Source: Streptomyces megasporus (GTDB lineage Bacteria > Actinomycetota > Actinomycetes > Streptomycetales > Streptomycetaceae). Taken from it: a stretch of 64,000 nt of DNA. This document shows, piece after piece, positions 7,860 through 16,954 of this stretch (positions are counted from its first letter, which is position 1; every line of letters starts with the position of its first letter). Location of the stretch: NCBI RefSeq assembly GCF_000718985.1, contig NZ_JODL01000024.1:62001-126000 (forward strand), in the 5' to 3' direction. The notes beneath the pieces are model-generated. The model saw nothing but the letters and a program-made list of their open reading frames with translations. It searched no databases and was not told the DNA's origin. Position numbers and translations under genes: made by a program.

Positions 7860-9122
7860 TCACCGCAGCGGGTCGAACGGCCTCAGTTCGGCCGGGGAGC
7901 GGCCGGTGGCCACCCGCTCCGCGAGGAGCCTGCCCGTGACCGGGCCCAGGGTGATGCCCCACATGCCGTGTCCACCGGCGGCGAAGACCCGCGGGGAGCC
8001 GGTGACGCCGATCAGCGGCAGACCATCGACGGTGCAGGGGCGGGAGCCGACCCACTCGTCCTGCCGTTCGTCCAGCTCGGCCCCCCGGAGCAGGGGGCGC
8101 GCCGCCTCGACGATGGCCTTGATCCTGCGGCGGTCCAGCGGGGCGTCGGGACGGCGGAACTCCATCATCCCGGCGACCCGCAGCCGGTCGCCCAACGGCG
8201 TGCAGGCCACCCGCTGGGCCGGGAAGTAGACCGGCCCGGCCGGCGTCCTCTCCACCGGCACGCTGAAGCTGTAGCCGCGGCCGGCCTGTACGACGCGGCG
8301 GACGCCGAACTTCCTCCCCAGCTCGCCGAGGTGGACTCCGCCGGCCAGGACGACCGCGTCGAAGCGCTCCGTGGTGCCGTCGGACAGGACGACGGTCGCC
8401 CCGTCCGCCCGGTCGCGGACGTCGGTCACCTTCACGCCCGTGCGGATCTCGCCGCCGCGCGAGCGGACGGAGTCGGCCAGCGCGTGCACGAACGCGCCGG
8501 GGTTGACATAGCGCTGCCCGTGGAGACGGACCGCCGCGCCGATCCGCGGCGACAGGCACGGCTCCGCCTCGCGGGCCTCGTCGCCGTCGAGGAGGTCGAA
8601 GTCGATGTCCTGACCGGCGGAGCGGATGTGTTCGAGCTCCTCCAGCAGGACGGTGCGCTCCCGCGCGGTGCGGTAGGCCGCGACGAAGGACTTGGCCTCG
8701 ACGGTCGGCGCCGCGACGCCGCCCGCGGCCAGCAGGTCGAAGCTCTGCAGGGCCAGGCGGTTGACGGGGACGAGCGCGCCCATCGCCTTCCGCCACCGGG
8801 CGGTGGTGCTGTGGCGGGCGAAGCCGGTCAGGAACCCGATCAGCTTCGGGTCGGCGCTGGGCGGGACGTAGACCGGCGAGGAGGGGCTGAGCACCGCGCG
8901 CAGGCCGTACCTGAGAACGGCGGGTTCGGGCAGCGGGGTGGCCAGGCCGGGGGTCAGCCAACCGGCGTTCCCCAGCGAGGCCCCGGACGCCACTTCCCCG
9001 CGGTCGTAGACCGTGACCTCCACCCCGTGGTCCCGCAGGAACCAGGCGGTGGACAGTCCGACCATGCCGGCGCCGACGACGGCGACGCGGTCCGGGCGGG
9101 GACCGGAGACAGAGGAAGCCAT
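7860..9122 (-). CDS. FAD-dependent D-amino-acid dehydrogenase-like oxidoreductase
   Basis: The 420-aa protein is a DAO/DadA-family flavoenzyme, expected to oxidise an amino acid or related amine. The N-terminal FAD-binding motif VVGAGMVGLSTAWFL lies at about residues 14-28, followed by YDRG at the end of beta-2. The C-terminal FAD motif is GGHGMWGITLGPVTG. The ATG at 9122 is preceded by AAAGGAG at good spacing; longer readings add a Pro-rich stretch foreign to the family. It could act on D-amino acids, glycine or sarcosine; the sequence does not decide. No dadX-type racemase is nearby. It appears monocistronic. Confidence 0.85.
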   Translation of the reverse strand: MASSVSGPRPDRVAVVGAGMVGLSTAWFLRDHGVEVTVYDRGEVASGASLGNAGWLTPGLATPLPEPAVLRYGLRAVLSPSSPVYVPPSADPKLIGFLTGFARHSTTARWRKAMGALVPVNRLALQSFDLLAAGGVAAPTVEAKSFVAAYRTARERTVLLEELEHIRSAGQDIDFDLLDGDEAREAEPCLSPRIGAAVRLHGQRYVNPGAFVHALADSVRSRGGEIRTGVKVTDVRDRADGATVVLSDGTTERFDAVVLAGGVHLGELGRKFGVRRVVQAGRGYSFSVPVERTPAGPVYFPAQRVACTPLGDRLRVAGMMEFRRPDAPLDRRRIKAIVEAARPLLRGAELDERQDEWVGSRPCTVDGLPLIGVTGSPRVFAAGGHGMWGITLGPVTGRLLAERVATGRSPAELRPFDPLR

Positions 9123-9294
9123 GAGGGAGCCTCTCCTTTCGACCGAGGTGTTTTCCGATGGTGGGGGCGGTGGCCCCGCCTGTCTTTGTGCCGGTCGGCC
9201 CATCCGGACGAGGAAGGTCGTTCGGCGCGCACAAACGTCCACGACGCGGTGGGACCGCGGGTCTCCGTCACGCCCTCCGTGCCCCGGCCGTCCG

Positions 9295-9813
9295 TCAGAT
9301 CGGCGGACCGGACGGCGTCTCGGTCTCCTCGCCGCCTTCGCGGAGCACGCTGATCATCCCGTTGGGTTCCAGGTAGGCCAGATGGACCTGCGCCGGGTCC
9401 TGGATGCCGTGCAGGCGGAGTTGACTGAGCACCTCCTCCACGGTCATGAACTCCCGACGCATCAGTTCGCGGTTCAGCCGGCCGTCCCGGATCAGGGGAC
9501 GCGCCCTGGCCTTCATGGCGTCGGCGAAGCGGGGAAACCGGTAGGAGGCCGCGTCGACGGCCACGCTGCACGCCAGGATCGTGGCGACCAGCAGGATGCC
9601 GTCGGTCACCGAGCGGGAGTCGCCGGTGAGGCCTCCCGCGACGGCCTCGGCGACCAGTACGACGATCAGCACGTCGGTGAGCCCCAAACCGCCGGACTCC
9701 CGCTGGCCCACGACGCGCAGCATGATCAGCACCGCCAGGTAGACCACCACGCCTCTCAGGACGGTCTCCAGGATCGGCGCGTCGGGGGCGAACATGTCAC
9801 TCACATCGGGCAT
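9295..9813 (-). CDS. DUF421 (YetF-like) membrane protein
   Basis: The 172-aa protein has an acidic N-terminus, three hydrophobic helices (about 15-35, 45-62, 70-90) and a soluble C-terminal half with the DUF421 signature around RPLIRDGRLNRELMRREFMT and the LRLHGI segment. That arrangement is typical of the YetF/YcaP family, whose biochemical role is uncertain. The last 20 residues are polar. Both neighbours are transcribed in the same direction but more than 170 bp away, so it is probably transcribed alone. Confidence 0.85.
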   Translation of the reverse strand: MPDVSDMFAPDAPILETVLRGVVVYLAVLIMLRVVGQRESGGLGLTDVLIVVLVAEAVAGGLTGDSRSVTDGILLVATILACSVAVDAASYRFPRFADAMKARARPLIRDGRLNRELMRREFMTVEEVLSQLRLHGIQDPAQVHLAYLEPNGMISVLREGGEETETPSGPPI

Positions 9814-9996
9814 GGCGTCCGGTTTACCCGGTTTCCAAGGAGCGGGACGGGTGACGCGCTGGGGCCGTCTCCCGACCGTGTGGTCCCGTACCGGTTCGCG
9901 GGCACGGCCGCGGCACGCCGCCCGTCCCGTGGTGCGGCGCTCCTGCGGGACGCCCCTCGCCGGCCGTGCGGGAACGTCGGGCGGCCGGCCGTCGGG

Positions 9997-10641
9997 TCAG
10001 GGCGAACTCGACCAGCGGGGGGCGGTCTCCGCCCACTTCCTGTCCCACTCGGCCATGCGGCGGCGGTCGAGCACCCGTCCGGCGACGGTGTAGGCGGCCC
10101 AGCCGCCGGCGACGACGGCGAGGACGGCCAGGACGGCCCAGCCGGCGGCGCTGCTGCGGACCTCGTCCGAGCTCATCGGGGGCTCGGTGATGTCGCCGTC
10201 GTCGTCGATCCACACGTGGACGGTGTCGCCGACCACCTGGTCGGAACGGACGTCGACGGTGGCGGTGCGGACGGTGCCGTCGGGGGCCCTGTAGCGCACG
10301 GGAGCCTGGTGGGCGGCGTTCTCGGAGGTGCGGGAGCCGGAGGTGGTGTCCCGGGTGTCCTGGGCGTCCTGGGAGCCCTGGGGATCGTCACGGGTGAGCA
10401 CGGCCGTGACCCGGTGTCTCGCCTCGGCCTGTTCGGCGGCCGTCCGCTCCAACGAGCGGTGTGTGGCGGCGTTGACGGCCAGCGCGGTCGGCAGGGCGGT
10501 CACCGCGACGGCGACGGTGAGGACCAGGCCGATCCACGCCTGGAGCACGTCCGTGGGGCGGCGCAGCGGGTTGTGTCTCCACCGCCATCCGCGCGCGGGC
10601 CGAATGGGGGGTGGTTGGGCTTGTGGCGTCGGTGCGGTCAC
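9997..10641 (-). CDS. Rv1733c-type two-helix membrane protein
   Basis: This 214-aa protein resembles the actinobacterial Rv1733c family. It has a conserved WRWRHNPLRRPTD segment before a first membrane helix (about 31-55), a soluble middle domain containing VRYRAPDGTVRTATVDV, VHVWIDDDGDIT and a polar insertion rich in Asp, Gln, Ser and Thr, and a second helix (about 165-190) before a basic tail. The GTG at 10641 has GGAGG upstream at normal spacing. The function of the family is unknown; the M. tuberculosis member is a dormancy-associated antigen. Confidence 0.82.
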   Translation of the reverse strand: MTAPTPQAQPPPIRPARGWRWRHNPLRRPTDVLQAWIGLVLTVAVAVTALPTALAVNAATHRSLERTAAEQAEARHRVTAVLTRDDPQGSQDAQDTRDTTSGSRTSENAAHQAPVRYRAPDGTVRTATVDVRSDQVVGDTVHVWIDDDGDITEPPMSSDEVRSSAAGWAVLAVLAVVAGGWAAYTVAGRVLDRRRMAEWDRKWAETAPRWSSSP

Positions 10642-11444
10642 GCTGTCCTCCTTCGACGTCGAGTCCACGGAATGGCGAGACGACCGGGGTCGGTCGAACG
10701 GCGCGGCCGGCGAGAGGGCCCTCGGACGGGCCGCGGGACTCCGGCGGCACCGCGCCGCACACCGACGGGTACCACGACGGCCTCGGCGAGCGGCTGCCCG
10801 CGGGCGCGCGGTACCCGGAGGGGAGGGCTGTGGTCCGGTCGGTGCCGGGCGGCGTGGAGCGGCGGCGGTCAGTCGGTCCGCCGCCGGCGGGTGATGCGGC
10901 ATCGCACGGGCGGCGGGATGTCCGGCCGCTCGACGGGAAACCCGATCGGGAGCCCGCCGGAGAACCCGACGGGAAAGGAGCCGCCCCGGCCTCCTCGGGT
11001 GGCGCGGGCACCGCCCTCCGAGCGTTCGCGGGCCTCGTACGCGGACGGGCCACCGGGACGCGAAACGGAGCGTGCGGTGTCAACCCACATCGATGCAGTT
11101 CCTCACCCAGAAGACCGACACGGACGGCGACGCTGCGGTCGCTGACTGTTCCTTCCCACCCTGGTCGGAAAACCGGTCCGTGGCCATGGGTGACAGGCCC
11201 CATTTTCGCCGGTACGCGGGGTGTAGTCCCCGTGCCCGCCGGCCCGTCGGAGCGCCCCCGCGCGGGTCCGGCCCCGACCGTGGCGGTCGGCCCGGTCCCG
11301 GCGCCGACGCGGGTTCCGGCGACCGTCACCGTGACGGTACCGTTCGCCGGGGCCGTCGCCCCCACCGGATGACCGTCCGGAGCGGGAGATTCGGAGCGGG
11401 AGACGGTGAGGGGCGGTTCGGCGCACGCGGACCCACACGGCACG
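10642..11444. other. Long intergenic region, no convincing gene
   Basis: About 800 bp between a minus-strand and a plus-strand gene. All six frames can be read for some distance, but the translations are Arg/Pro/Gly-rich with no domain. It contains a short 12-bp tandem repeat (10931-10976). A 73-codon minus-strand frame (10869-11090) with a GAGGAA ahead of its ATG is the only candidate small gene and is not persuasive. Confidence 0.5.
10931..10976. repeat. Degenerate 12-bp tandem repeat
   Basis: Units CCCGATCGGGAG (10941-10952), CCCGCCGGAGAA (10953-10964) and CCCGACGGGAAA (10965-10976), with a partial copy before them. Several units contain the self-complementary core CCCGNNGGG. No function is evident. 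Confidence 0.55.
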
Positions 11445-11552
11445 ATGAGGACCATGCGCACCTCCTCCGTGTCCTGTTCCGCGCCCCGCTCGGTGTGTCG
11501 CACCGCCGTGGGCGACGCCCACCGGGCGGCGGCCGATCGGGACCTGTCGTGA
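11445..11552 (+). CDS. Possible 35-aa leader ORF coupled to the PucR regulator
   Basis: ATG at 11445 (or 11454) opens a reading frame of 35 (or 32) codons whose TGA stop overlaps the GTG start of the downstream regulator in the arrangement GTGA. The product is small, Arg/Ser-rich, carries two cysteines (SVSCSAPRSVCRT) and has no similarity that I recognise. The upstream Shine-Dalgarno is weak, as is that of the regulator, so translation of the regulator may depend on passage of ribosomes through this ORF. It could equally be chance; confidence is low. Confidence 0.35.
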   Translation: MRTMRTSSVSCSAPRSVCRTAVGDAHRAAADRDLS

Positions 11553-13156
11553 TCACCGTCACCGACCTGGCGGAGTCCCTGGGCGCCGGGCTGCTCCGGG
11601 TGGTCGTCGCGGGGGCGGGGACGGACGTCCACGACGTCGTCCTGGCCGAGCCGGGTGACGGCGACAGCGCGGGGCGGCCCGGCGAACTCGTCCTGGGCAT
11701 CGGCCTGACCGACGCGGCGGCGGCCGTCGCGCTCCTGGACGGCGCGGCGGACGCCGGGGCGGCGGGTGTGGTGGTGCGGGCCCACCTGGCCGGGGACCCG
11801 CACGTCGTCGACGCCGCCCGCCGTTCGGGCACCGCGCTCGCCGAACTCCAGCCGCACGTCTCCTGGGCCCATCTGGTGTGGCTGCTGCGGGGGGTCATCG
11901 ACCGCGCGTCGGCCCCGGGCGTCGCGGCCCCGGACGCGTGGGGGTCGCATGGCGACCTGTTCGCGCTGGCCGACACCGCGGCGCAGGTCGTCGACGCGCC
12001 GGTGACGATCGAGGACACCCGCTCCAGGGTCCTGGCCTACTCGACCCGGCAGGACGCGACCGATTCGGCGCGGATGTCGACCATCGTGGGGCGGCGGGTG
12101 CCCCCGCACGTCCTCGCCCACTACCGCGCGGCCGGAGTCTTCCGCAGGCTGGCGCGCTCCGACGATCCCGTCCTGGCCCCGGCGGGTCCCGACGGGACGC
12201 TGCCGCGGCTGGTCGTCCCGGTGCGGGCCGGCGGCGAGTGGCTCGGCTCGATCTGGGCGGTGGTCCGCGGGCCCGTGCCGGCCGACCGCGTCCGCCGGCT
12301 CACCGACATCGCGTCCGTCCTCGCCCTCCACCTGCTCCGGCTGCGGGCGGAGTCCGACATCGCCCGGCGGTTGACGGCCGGGGCCCTGCGCACGGCGCTG
12401 CGCGGCGGCACCGGGGAGTTGGACGGTCTCCCCGCCGGCGGTGCGCCCGCGCTGCCGCCGGGACCGTGGCGCGTGGCGCGGCTGACGGGCGCCGGCGAGG
12501 AACCGGACGTGCGGGGACGGTTGGAGGTGTGGGAGTCGGTGGCGCGCCGGTTCGGCTGGCACCGACCGCTGCTCACCGATCTCGACGGCCTGCTGTTCGG
12601 GGTGTTCACCGAGGCCCCTCCGGGTCGGGGCGAGGCTCTCGGAGCCGACGATCCCGGCTCGTTGGCCTGGTTGCGGAACGTGCTGGACCGAACGCGTTCG
12701 CACGACGACGGTCTCCGCGCGGCGGTCGGCGGGCTCGCCCGCTCGACGGCCGAGTTGCCGCGCTCGCGGACCGAGGCCGCCGAGGTGGGCCGGTTGCTCG
12801 ACGCCGGGCGGCAGGCTCCCGATCTCGCCAGGGCCGGGGTCGTCGTGCTGGAGGACGTCTGGGACGCCGTCGTGGTCGAGCGGGCCCGCGTCGCGGTCGG
12901 GGCCGGGACCGGCCTGTCGGGCAGCCCGCTCGCGGCGCTGCGGGACCACGATCGGGCCCACGGCACCTCCTACCTGGCCACTCTCACGGCCTGGCTGGAC
13001 CACTACGGCGACCCCCAGCGGGCGGCGCGGGACTTGCGAGTCCATCCCAACACCCTGCGCTACCGGTTGCGCAGGCTCGGCGAGGTGGCCCCCATGGACC
13101 TGTCCTCGCCGCGTGTGCGGCTCGCCCTGAGACTGCAGCTCGCCGCTCTGGAGTGA
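11549..13156 (+). CDS. PucR/CdaR-family transcriptional regulator
   Basis: The 535-aa protein has an N-terminal PucR-type sensory domain (about 1-130), a central GAF/GGDEF-like region (about 140-400) and a C-terminal PucR helix-turn-helix (about 470-530) with the family signature LDHYGDPQRAARDL and HPNTLRYRLRRL. Members control purine, amino-acid or sugar-acid catabolism. The GTG at 11549 matches the usual start (VITVTDL); the open frame upstream of it is Arg/Gly-rich and not family-like. No obvious catabolic target lies adjacent, so the effector is unknown. Confidence 0.85.
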   Translation: MITVTDLAESLGAGLLRVVVAGAGTDVHDVVLAEPGDGDSAGRPGELVLGIGLTDAAAAVALLDGAADAGAAGVVVRAHLAGDPHVVDAARRSGTALAELQPHVSWAHLVWLLRGVIDRASAPGVAAPDAWGSHGDLFALADTAAQVVDAPVTIEDTRSRVLAYSTRQDATDSARMSTIVGRRVPPHVLAHYRAAGVFRRLARSDDPVLAPAGPDGTLPRLVVPVRAGGEWLGSIWAVVRGPVPADRVRRLTDIASVLALHLLRLRAESDIARRLTAGALRTALRGGTGELDGLPAGGAPALPPGPWRVARLTGAGEEPDVRGRLEVWESVARRFGWHRPLLTDLDGLLFGVFTEAPPGRGEALGADDPGSLAWLRNVLDRTRSHDDGLRAAVGGLARSTAELPRSRTEAAEVGRLLDAGRQAPDLARAGVVVLEDVWDAVVVERARVAVGAGTGLSGSPLAALRDHDRAHGTSYLATLTAWLDHYGDPQRAARDLRVHPNTLRYRLRRLGEVAPMDLSSPRVRLALRLQLAALE

Positions 13157-13258
13157 GGGCCCCGCCGTCGAGCCCGCCGTCGAGTGGGCGATCGGCGCCC
13201 GCCGGCCGCCGCCGACACGGTGTCAGGGGACGTGGCCGCGCCCCCGCCCGACGGGCCG

Positions 13259-13714
13259 TCAGTCGCCGGCGGGCGTCACGGCGATCCGGACCTTGATCCG
13301 CTTGCCGACCGGGTCCCGACGGACGTCGAAGCCCTCACAGAGCGAGAGCACGATCTCCAGGCCGTGCTGGCCGACCCGGCCCGGCTCCGCGGCACGGGTG
13401 ATCGGCAGCCTGGGATTGGCGTCCCAGACCGTGATCTCCAGGACCTGTTCGGACAGCTCCAAGTCCAGCACGCAGGGGCCGGGGGCGTACTTGCACGCGT
13501 TGGTCACCAGCTCGCTCACGACCAGTCGGGTCGTATCGATCGTCTCCCGTGAGACGGGGAAGCCGTGCAGGGTGCCCGCCCTGGTCAGGAAGCCGGTGGC
13601 GAACCGCCGTGCGTCCGCGATGGAGCCCGGTTCACCGTCATAGGCGGCACCGGCCCGCAGTCGCGGGTCCGTGGATGCCGACTCGCACGCGTCGTCCAGC
13701 GTCATCCGATCCAT
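13259..13714 (-). CDS. HATPase-fold (anti-sigma-like) regulatory protein
   Basis: The 151-aa protein is a single GHKL/HATPase_c domain of the RsbW/SpoIIAB-like kind abundant in Streptomyces. The N box VSELVTNACKYA lies at about 77-88, and the G1-type stretch WDANPRLP and the G2-type GQHGLEIVLSLC follow. Such proteins bind ATP and act as anti-sigma factors or partner-switch kinases. No sigma factor or STAS-domain antagonist is adjacent, so the partner is unknown. Two in-frame ATGs (13714, 13705) are possible; the first is used. Confidence 0.82.
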   Translation of the reverse strand: MDRMTLDDACESASTDPRLRAGAAYDGEPGSIADARRFATGFLTRAGTLHGFPVSRETIDTTRLVVSELVTNACKYAPGPCVLDLELSEQVLEITVWDANPRLPITRAAEPGRVGQHGLEIVLSLCEGFDVRRDPVGKRIKVRIAVTPAGD

Positions 13715-13842
13715 GTTCCCTGCCCCCGTGCCCGCTGTTCTCCGGATATTTCGCGCGGACACCCGTCCGTGTACCCCCCTCCGTCCCCGTCATGCGTCGG
13801 GGAGGTTCACCGAGAGAGAGCACACGGTTTCCGACCACCCCA

Positions 13843-13871
13843 TTGACAGGAAAGGTTCCTAACGCTTTTCT
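13843..13871 (+). promoter_or_regulatory. Promoter/operator region of the endoglucanase gene
   Basis: TTGACA (13843-13848) is a perfect -35 hexamer. It overlaps the inverted repeat AGGAA-AGG-TTCCT (13848-13860). A -10 element is not clear; the T-rich stretch at 13866-13871 is the best candidate at 17 bp spacing. The inverted repeat sits where a regulator would block RNA polymerase. Confidence 0.45.
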
Positions 13872-13921
13872 GTCGGCTGTCCGAAGCACTCCTCCCCCAC
13901 CTTCGGCAAGGAGCATCAGCG

Positions 13922-14992
13922 ATGCCCGCTTCCCCACGGACACGTGCCAAGCGCCTGCTGGCCACCGTCGCGGCACTCGTCTCCACCGCCCTCCTCGGAC
14001 CCTCCCCCACCGCCACGGCCGCTTCCGGGGCCGGCGCCGGCGAGGCCGCCGCACCGCCCGGTTCGCCGGTCGCCGCCAACGGCCGGCTCGCCGTCTGCGG
14101 CACCCGGCTCTGCAACAGCCACGGCAGAGCGGTGCAGTTGCGCGGGATGAGCACCCACGGCACCCAGTGGTACGCCCACTGCGTCACCGACCGTTCCCTG
14201 GACGCCCTCGCCGGCGACTGGCGCGCGGACGTGCTCCGGGTGTCCACCTACGTCCAGGAGGGCGGCTACGAGACGGATCCCCGGAAGTTCACCGACCTCG
14301 TCCACCGGATCGTCGAGCAGGCCACGGACCGCGGCCTGTACGTGATCGTCGACTGGCACATGCTCAGCCCCGGCGACCCGCACCACAACCTCGACCGCGC
14401 CAGGACCTTCTTCACCGAGATCGCGCGGCGCCACGGGGACAAGCCCAACGTCCTCTACGAGATCGCCAACGAGCCCAACGGCGTGAGCTGGTCCCGCATC
14501 AGGGACTACGCCGAGCGGATCATCCCGGTCGTCCGCGCCCAGGACCCCGACGGCGTGGTGCTGGTCGGCACGCGCGCCTGGTCCTCGTTCGGCGTCTCCG
14601 AGGGCTCGGGGGAGTGGGAGGTGGTGAACGATCCCGTGCGCGCCTCCAACATCATGTACACGTTCCACTTCTACGCCGCCTCGCACCGTGAGGCGTATCT
14701 GGAGACGCTCTCCCGCGCGGCCGACCGACTTCCCGTGTTCGTCACCGAGTTCGGCACGCAGGACTACGCGGGCGAGGGCCCGAACGACTTCGCCATGGCG
14801 CAGCGGTATCTGGATCTGATGGCCCGGAAGAAGATCGGCTGGGTCAACTGGAACTTCTCCGACGACCACCGCTCCGGCGCCGTCTTCCGGCAGGGCACCT
14901 GCGCGGCGGACTCCGTCTGGGCGGGCACCTCCGTCCTCAAGGAGGCCGGGGTGTGGATCCGCGACCGGATCCGCACGCCCGACGACTTCTGA
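13922..14992 (+). CDS. Secreted GH5 endoglucanase (cellulase)
   Basis: The 356-aa enzyme should cleave internal beta-1,4-glucan bonds outside the cell. A signal peptide covers about residues 1-34 (basic start, hydrophobic core, ATAA cleavage region), then a short Ala/Gly/Pro linker. The catalytic domain begins with GRLAVCGTRLCN near 54. The acid/base glutamate is E184 in IANEPNG and the nucleophile E276 in VTEFGT. YVIVDWHML and MYTFHFYA are typical of GH5 subfamily 2. There is no carbohydrate-binding module. The gene is flanked by its own promoter/operator and a hairpin terminator, hence monocistronic. Confidence 0.93.
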   Translation: MPASPRTRAKRLLATVAALVSTALLGPSPTATAASGAGAGEAAAPPGSPVAANGRLAVCGTRLCNSHGRAVQLRGMSTHGTQWYAHCVTDRSLDALAGDWRADVLRVSTYVQEGGYETDPRKFTDLVHRIVEQATDRGLYVIVDWHMLSPGDPHHNLDRARTFFTEIARRHGDKPNVLYEIANEPNGVSWSRIRDYAERIIPVVRAQDPDGVVLVGTRAWSSFGVSEGSGEWEVVNDPVRASNIMYTFHFYAASHREAYLETLSRAADRLPVFVTEFGTQDYAGEGPNDFAMAQRYLDLMARKKIGWVNWNFSDDHRSGAVFRQGTCAADSVWAGTSVLKEAGVWIRDRIRTPDDF

Positions 14993-15006
14993 CCGCTCCG
15001 TCCGGA

Positions 15007-15059
15007 TGTGCCGTGTCCGGCCCCCTCCCCGGCCCCCTCCCCGGCTCGGACACGGCACA
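15007..15059 (+). terminator. Terminator after the endoglucanase gene
   Basis: A 13-bp perfect stem (TGTGCCGTGTCCG with CGGACACGGCACA) around a C-rich loop, 15 bases after the stop codon. Confidence 0.7.
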
Positions 15060-15150
15060 CCGGGCACAGGCGCCGGGCCGGACCACCGGGGAGCCGTCGA
15101 GGAGGCGTGAAGGCGGGTTCCCCGGTCGGCCTCCCGGCCGGGAGCGGTGT

Positions 15151-16011
15151 TCAGCGCGGACGGTCGGCGGTCCTCTTCTCACCGGCCGCCGGGCGTCCCG
15201 CGGCCGTGCCGCCCGGCGGGACACCGTCGTCCCCACCCGTGTCGCCGGGGTCGGGGCGGCCGGCGATCAGGTCCGAGAGCCGGTCCGCCAGCCGTGCGAG
15301 CGGCTCGCGCACCCGACGCTCGCGCCGGTTCGCCCGCTCCAGCTTGCGGCTCGGCCGGACGCCGGGCCGGTGGTAGCGCCACCGCGCCCAGGGGGCGTTC
15401 GGCCGGGAGAGCCGCACCGCGCTCACCAACAGGAGGATCGGGAAGAACAGGCCGAAGAAGCCGGTCCAGAACTTGCCCTTGAACAGGGTGACGCCGGCCA
15501 GGACGGCGTTGAAGGCGGCCAGCGCGAAGCCCAGGGCCCACCGCTCCACGCCGCCCTCGCCCGCCGCCTCCATGAAGTCGCTCACGAAGACCGGCCGCTC
15601 CCCGATCAACAACAGTCCGATCATCGCGAGCGCGACGAACACCGCCTCGACCGACAGCCGTCCCTCCTGCGACCAGTAGACGTCACGCAGCCGCAGGATC
15701 AGGGCGAACTCGTCCAGGACGAGCGCCGATCCGACGCCGAACAGCGCCGCGGCGGCGGCCCGCCAACCGGGCAGGTCGTCCGGGACGGCGAAGCCGACCA
15801 CGCCGCCGAGCAGCATCATCACCACGCCGAACACCACATGGTGGATGTGCATGCCACCGGGGGTGACGTTCCCCGGCCACCAGGAGACCCCCGCCCTGAT
15901 CATCCGGGTCGAGAAGCGGATGAACGCGAAGCCGACGATCATGGCGGTGAAGAAGCAGAACAGGGGCAGCCTGCCGGTGTCCACGACGGTGTGCCGGAAC
16001 CACTCGCCCAT
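15151..16011 (-). CDS. Conserved integral membrane protein, unknown function
   Basis: The 286-aa protein has about six hydrophobic helices (near 12-32, 50-75, 82-105, 122-142, 160-178, 185-205) followed by an Arg-rich, polar cytoplasmic tail of about 70 residues. A histidine-rich motif GGMHIHHVVFG at the start of helix 2 and an acidic LVLDEFALI motif in helix 3 could form a metal site. Those motifs and the overall layout are familiar from uncharacterised Streptomyces membrane proteins; no function is known to me. The initiating ATG at 16011 is clear. Confidence 0.75.
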   Translation of the reverse strand: MGEWFRHTVVDTGRLPLFCFFTAMIVGFAFIRFSTRMIRAGVSWWPGNVTPGGMHIHHVVFGVVMMLLGGVVGFAVPDDLPGWRAAAAALFGVGSALVLDEFALILRLRDVYWSQEGRLSVEAVFVALAMIGLLLIGERPVFVSDFMEAAGEGGVERWALGFALAAFNAVLAGVTLFKGKFWTGFFGLFFPILLLVSAVRLSRPNAPWARWRYHRPGVRPSRKLERANRRERRVREPLARLADRLSDLIAGRPDPGDTGGDDGVPPGGTAAGRPAAGEKRTADRPR

Positions 16012-16267
16012 GTCAGCCCCGCTCGCGTGTCCCGCCGTTCCGGCGAGCCCGGTCGAGACCGGGGACGCCGCCCGGATGCCTGCGCGCCGTACCCGGCCGC
16101 GGTGGTGTCATGGACCCTCCCCGCGCTGCGGAGGCTTCGGTCGCGGGGCCGGCGGTCGGTGACGGTCCGGCGGTCGGCCGTTCTCCGGCCCGCCCCGGCG
16201 ATGTCGGGGACGCACTCCAGGCTACCGCGCGAGCGGGGCGGCACGGCCCGCCGCCGGCCGTGCCGCC

Positions 16268-16909
16268 CTACGGCCCGACGAAGGCCCCGGCCGCCGCGGC
16301 GAGGGCGGCGGCGCGGGCCGCGTCCTCGGGCAGGCGGGGGTCGGGCGGCGTGCGCAGGAGCACCAGCCGGTGGTAGAGCGGCGCGGTGGCGGCGACGAGC
16401 AGGCCGCGCGCGTCGGTGTCCGCCGGGACCTCCCCGCGCCGCACCGCGCGGTGGACGACGACCTCGCAGCGCGCGTACCGGTCCTCCCAGAAGCGCCGCA
16501 GGGCGTCGGCGGCCTCCGTGGAGCGGAACGAGGCGGCGATCAGGGCCGCGGTGATCGACGGCCGTTCCGTCAGGGCCGCGTGGACCTCGCGGTTCAGCGC
16601 TACCAGGTCGCTCTCCAGACCGCCGGTGTCCTCGGGGCGCCAGTCGTCGTCGCCCGCCGCGTCGAGGACGTCGGCGAGCAGGCCGCCGACGTCGCGCCAG
16701 CGCCGGTAGACCGTGGTGCGGTGCACGCCCGCGCGGGCGGCGACGGCGTCCACGGTCAGCCCGTCGTAGCCGTGTTCCACCAGTTGCGCGCGGACCGCGT
16801 CGAGGACCCGCGCACGGACGCGGGCGCTGCGGCCTCCCGGACGGCGGGACGGTGCCGGCCGACCGGCGTCGTCCGGGTCCGGACCGGCCGCGGTGGCCCC
16901 GGGAGTCAT
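16268..16909 (-). CDS. TetR-family repressor, divergent from the streptogramin lyase-like gene
   Basis: The 213-aa protein has an Arg/Pro-rich N-terminal extension, then a TetR helix-turn-helix (about 40-85) with the signature GLTVDAVAARAGVHRTTVYRRW, and a helical ligand-binding C-terminal domain. The ATG at 16909 is preferred; a longer reading would run across the operator-like palindrome at 16955-16976. That palindrome, about 46 bp before its start and about 190 bp before the divergent lyase-like gene, is the natural site for autoregulation and control of the neighbour. Confidence 0.85.
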   Translation of the reverse strand: MTPGATAAGPDPDDAGRPAPSRRPGGRSARVRARVLDAVRAQLVEHGYDGLTVDAVAARAGVHRTTVYRRWRDVGGLLADVLDAAGDDDWRPEDTGGLESDLVALNREVHAALTERPSITAALIAASFRSTEAADALRRFWEDRYARCEVVVHRAVRRGEVPADTDARGLLVAATAPLYHRLVLLRTPPDPRLPEDAARAAALAAAAGAFVGP

Positions 16910-16954
16910 GCGGGAAAGCGGATTGCTCGGATGGATGGGGCCATGGGAGCATGG

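Noticed and set aside
7174..9234. Open frame of nearly 690 codons on the minus strand in this interval
   Set aside because: The frame is a shadow of the flavoenzyme and lipoprotein genes (Arg/Gly-rich, no domain) with no ribosome-binding site.
10869..11090. 73-codon minus-strand ORF with a GAGGAA upstream of its ATG
   Set aside because: The composition is Arg/Gly/Pro-rich, it overlaps the 12-bp repeat and no domain or conserved feature is visible. It is noted only as a weak candidate.
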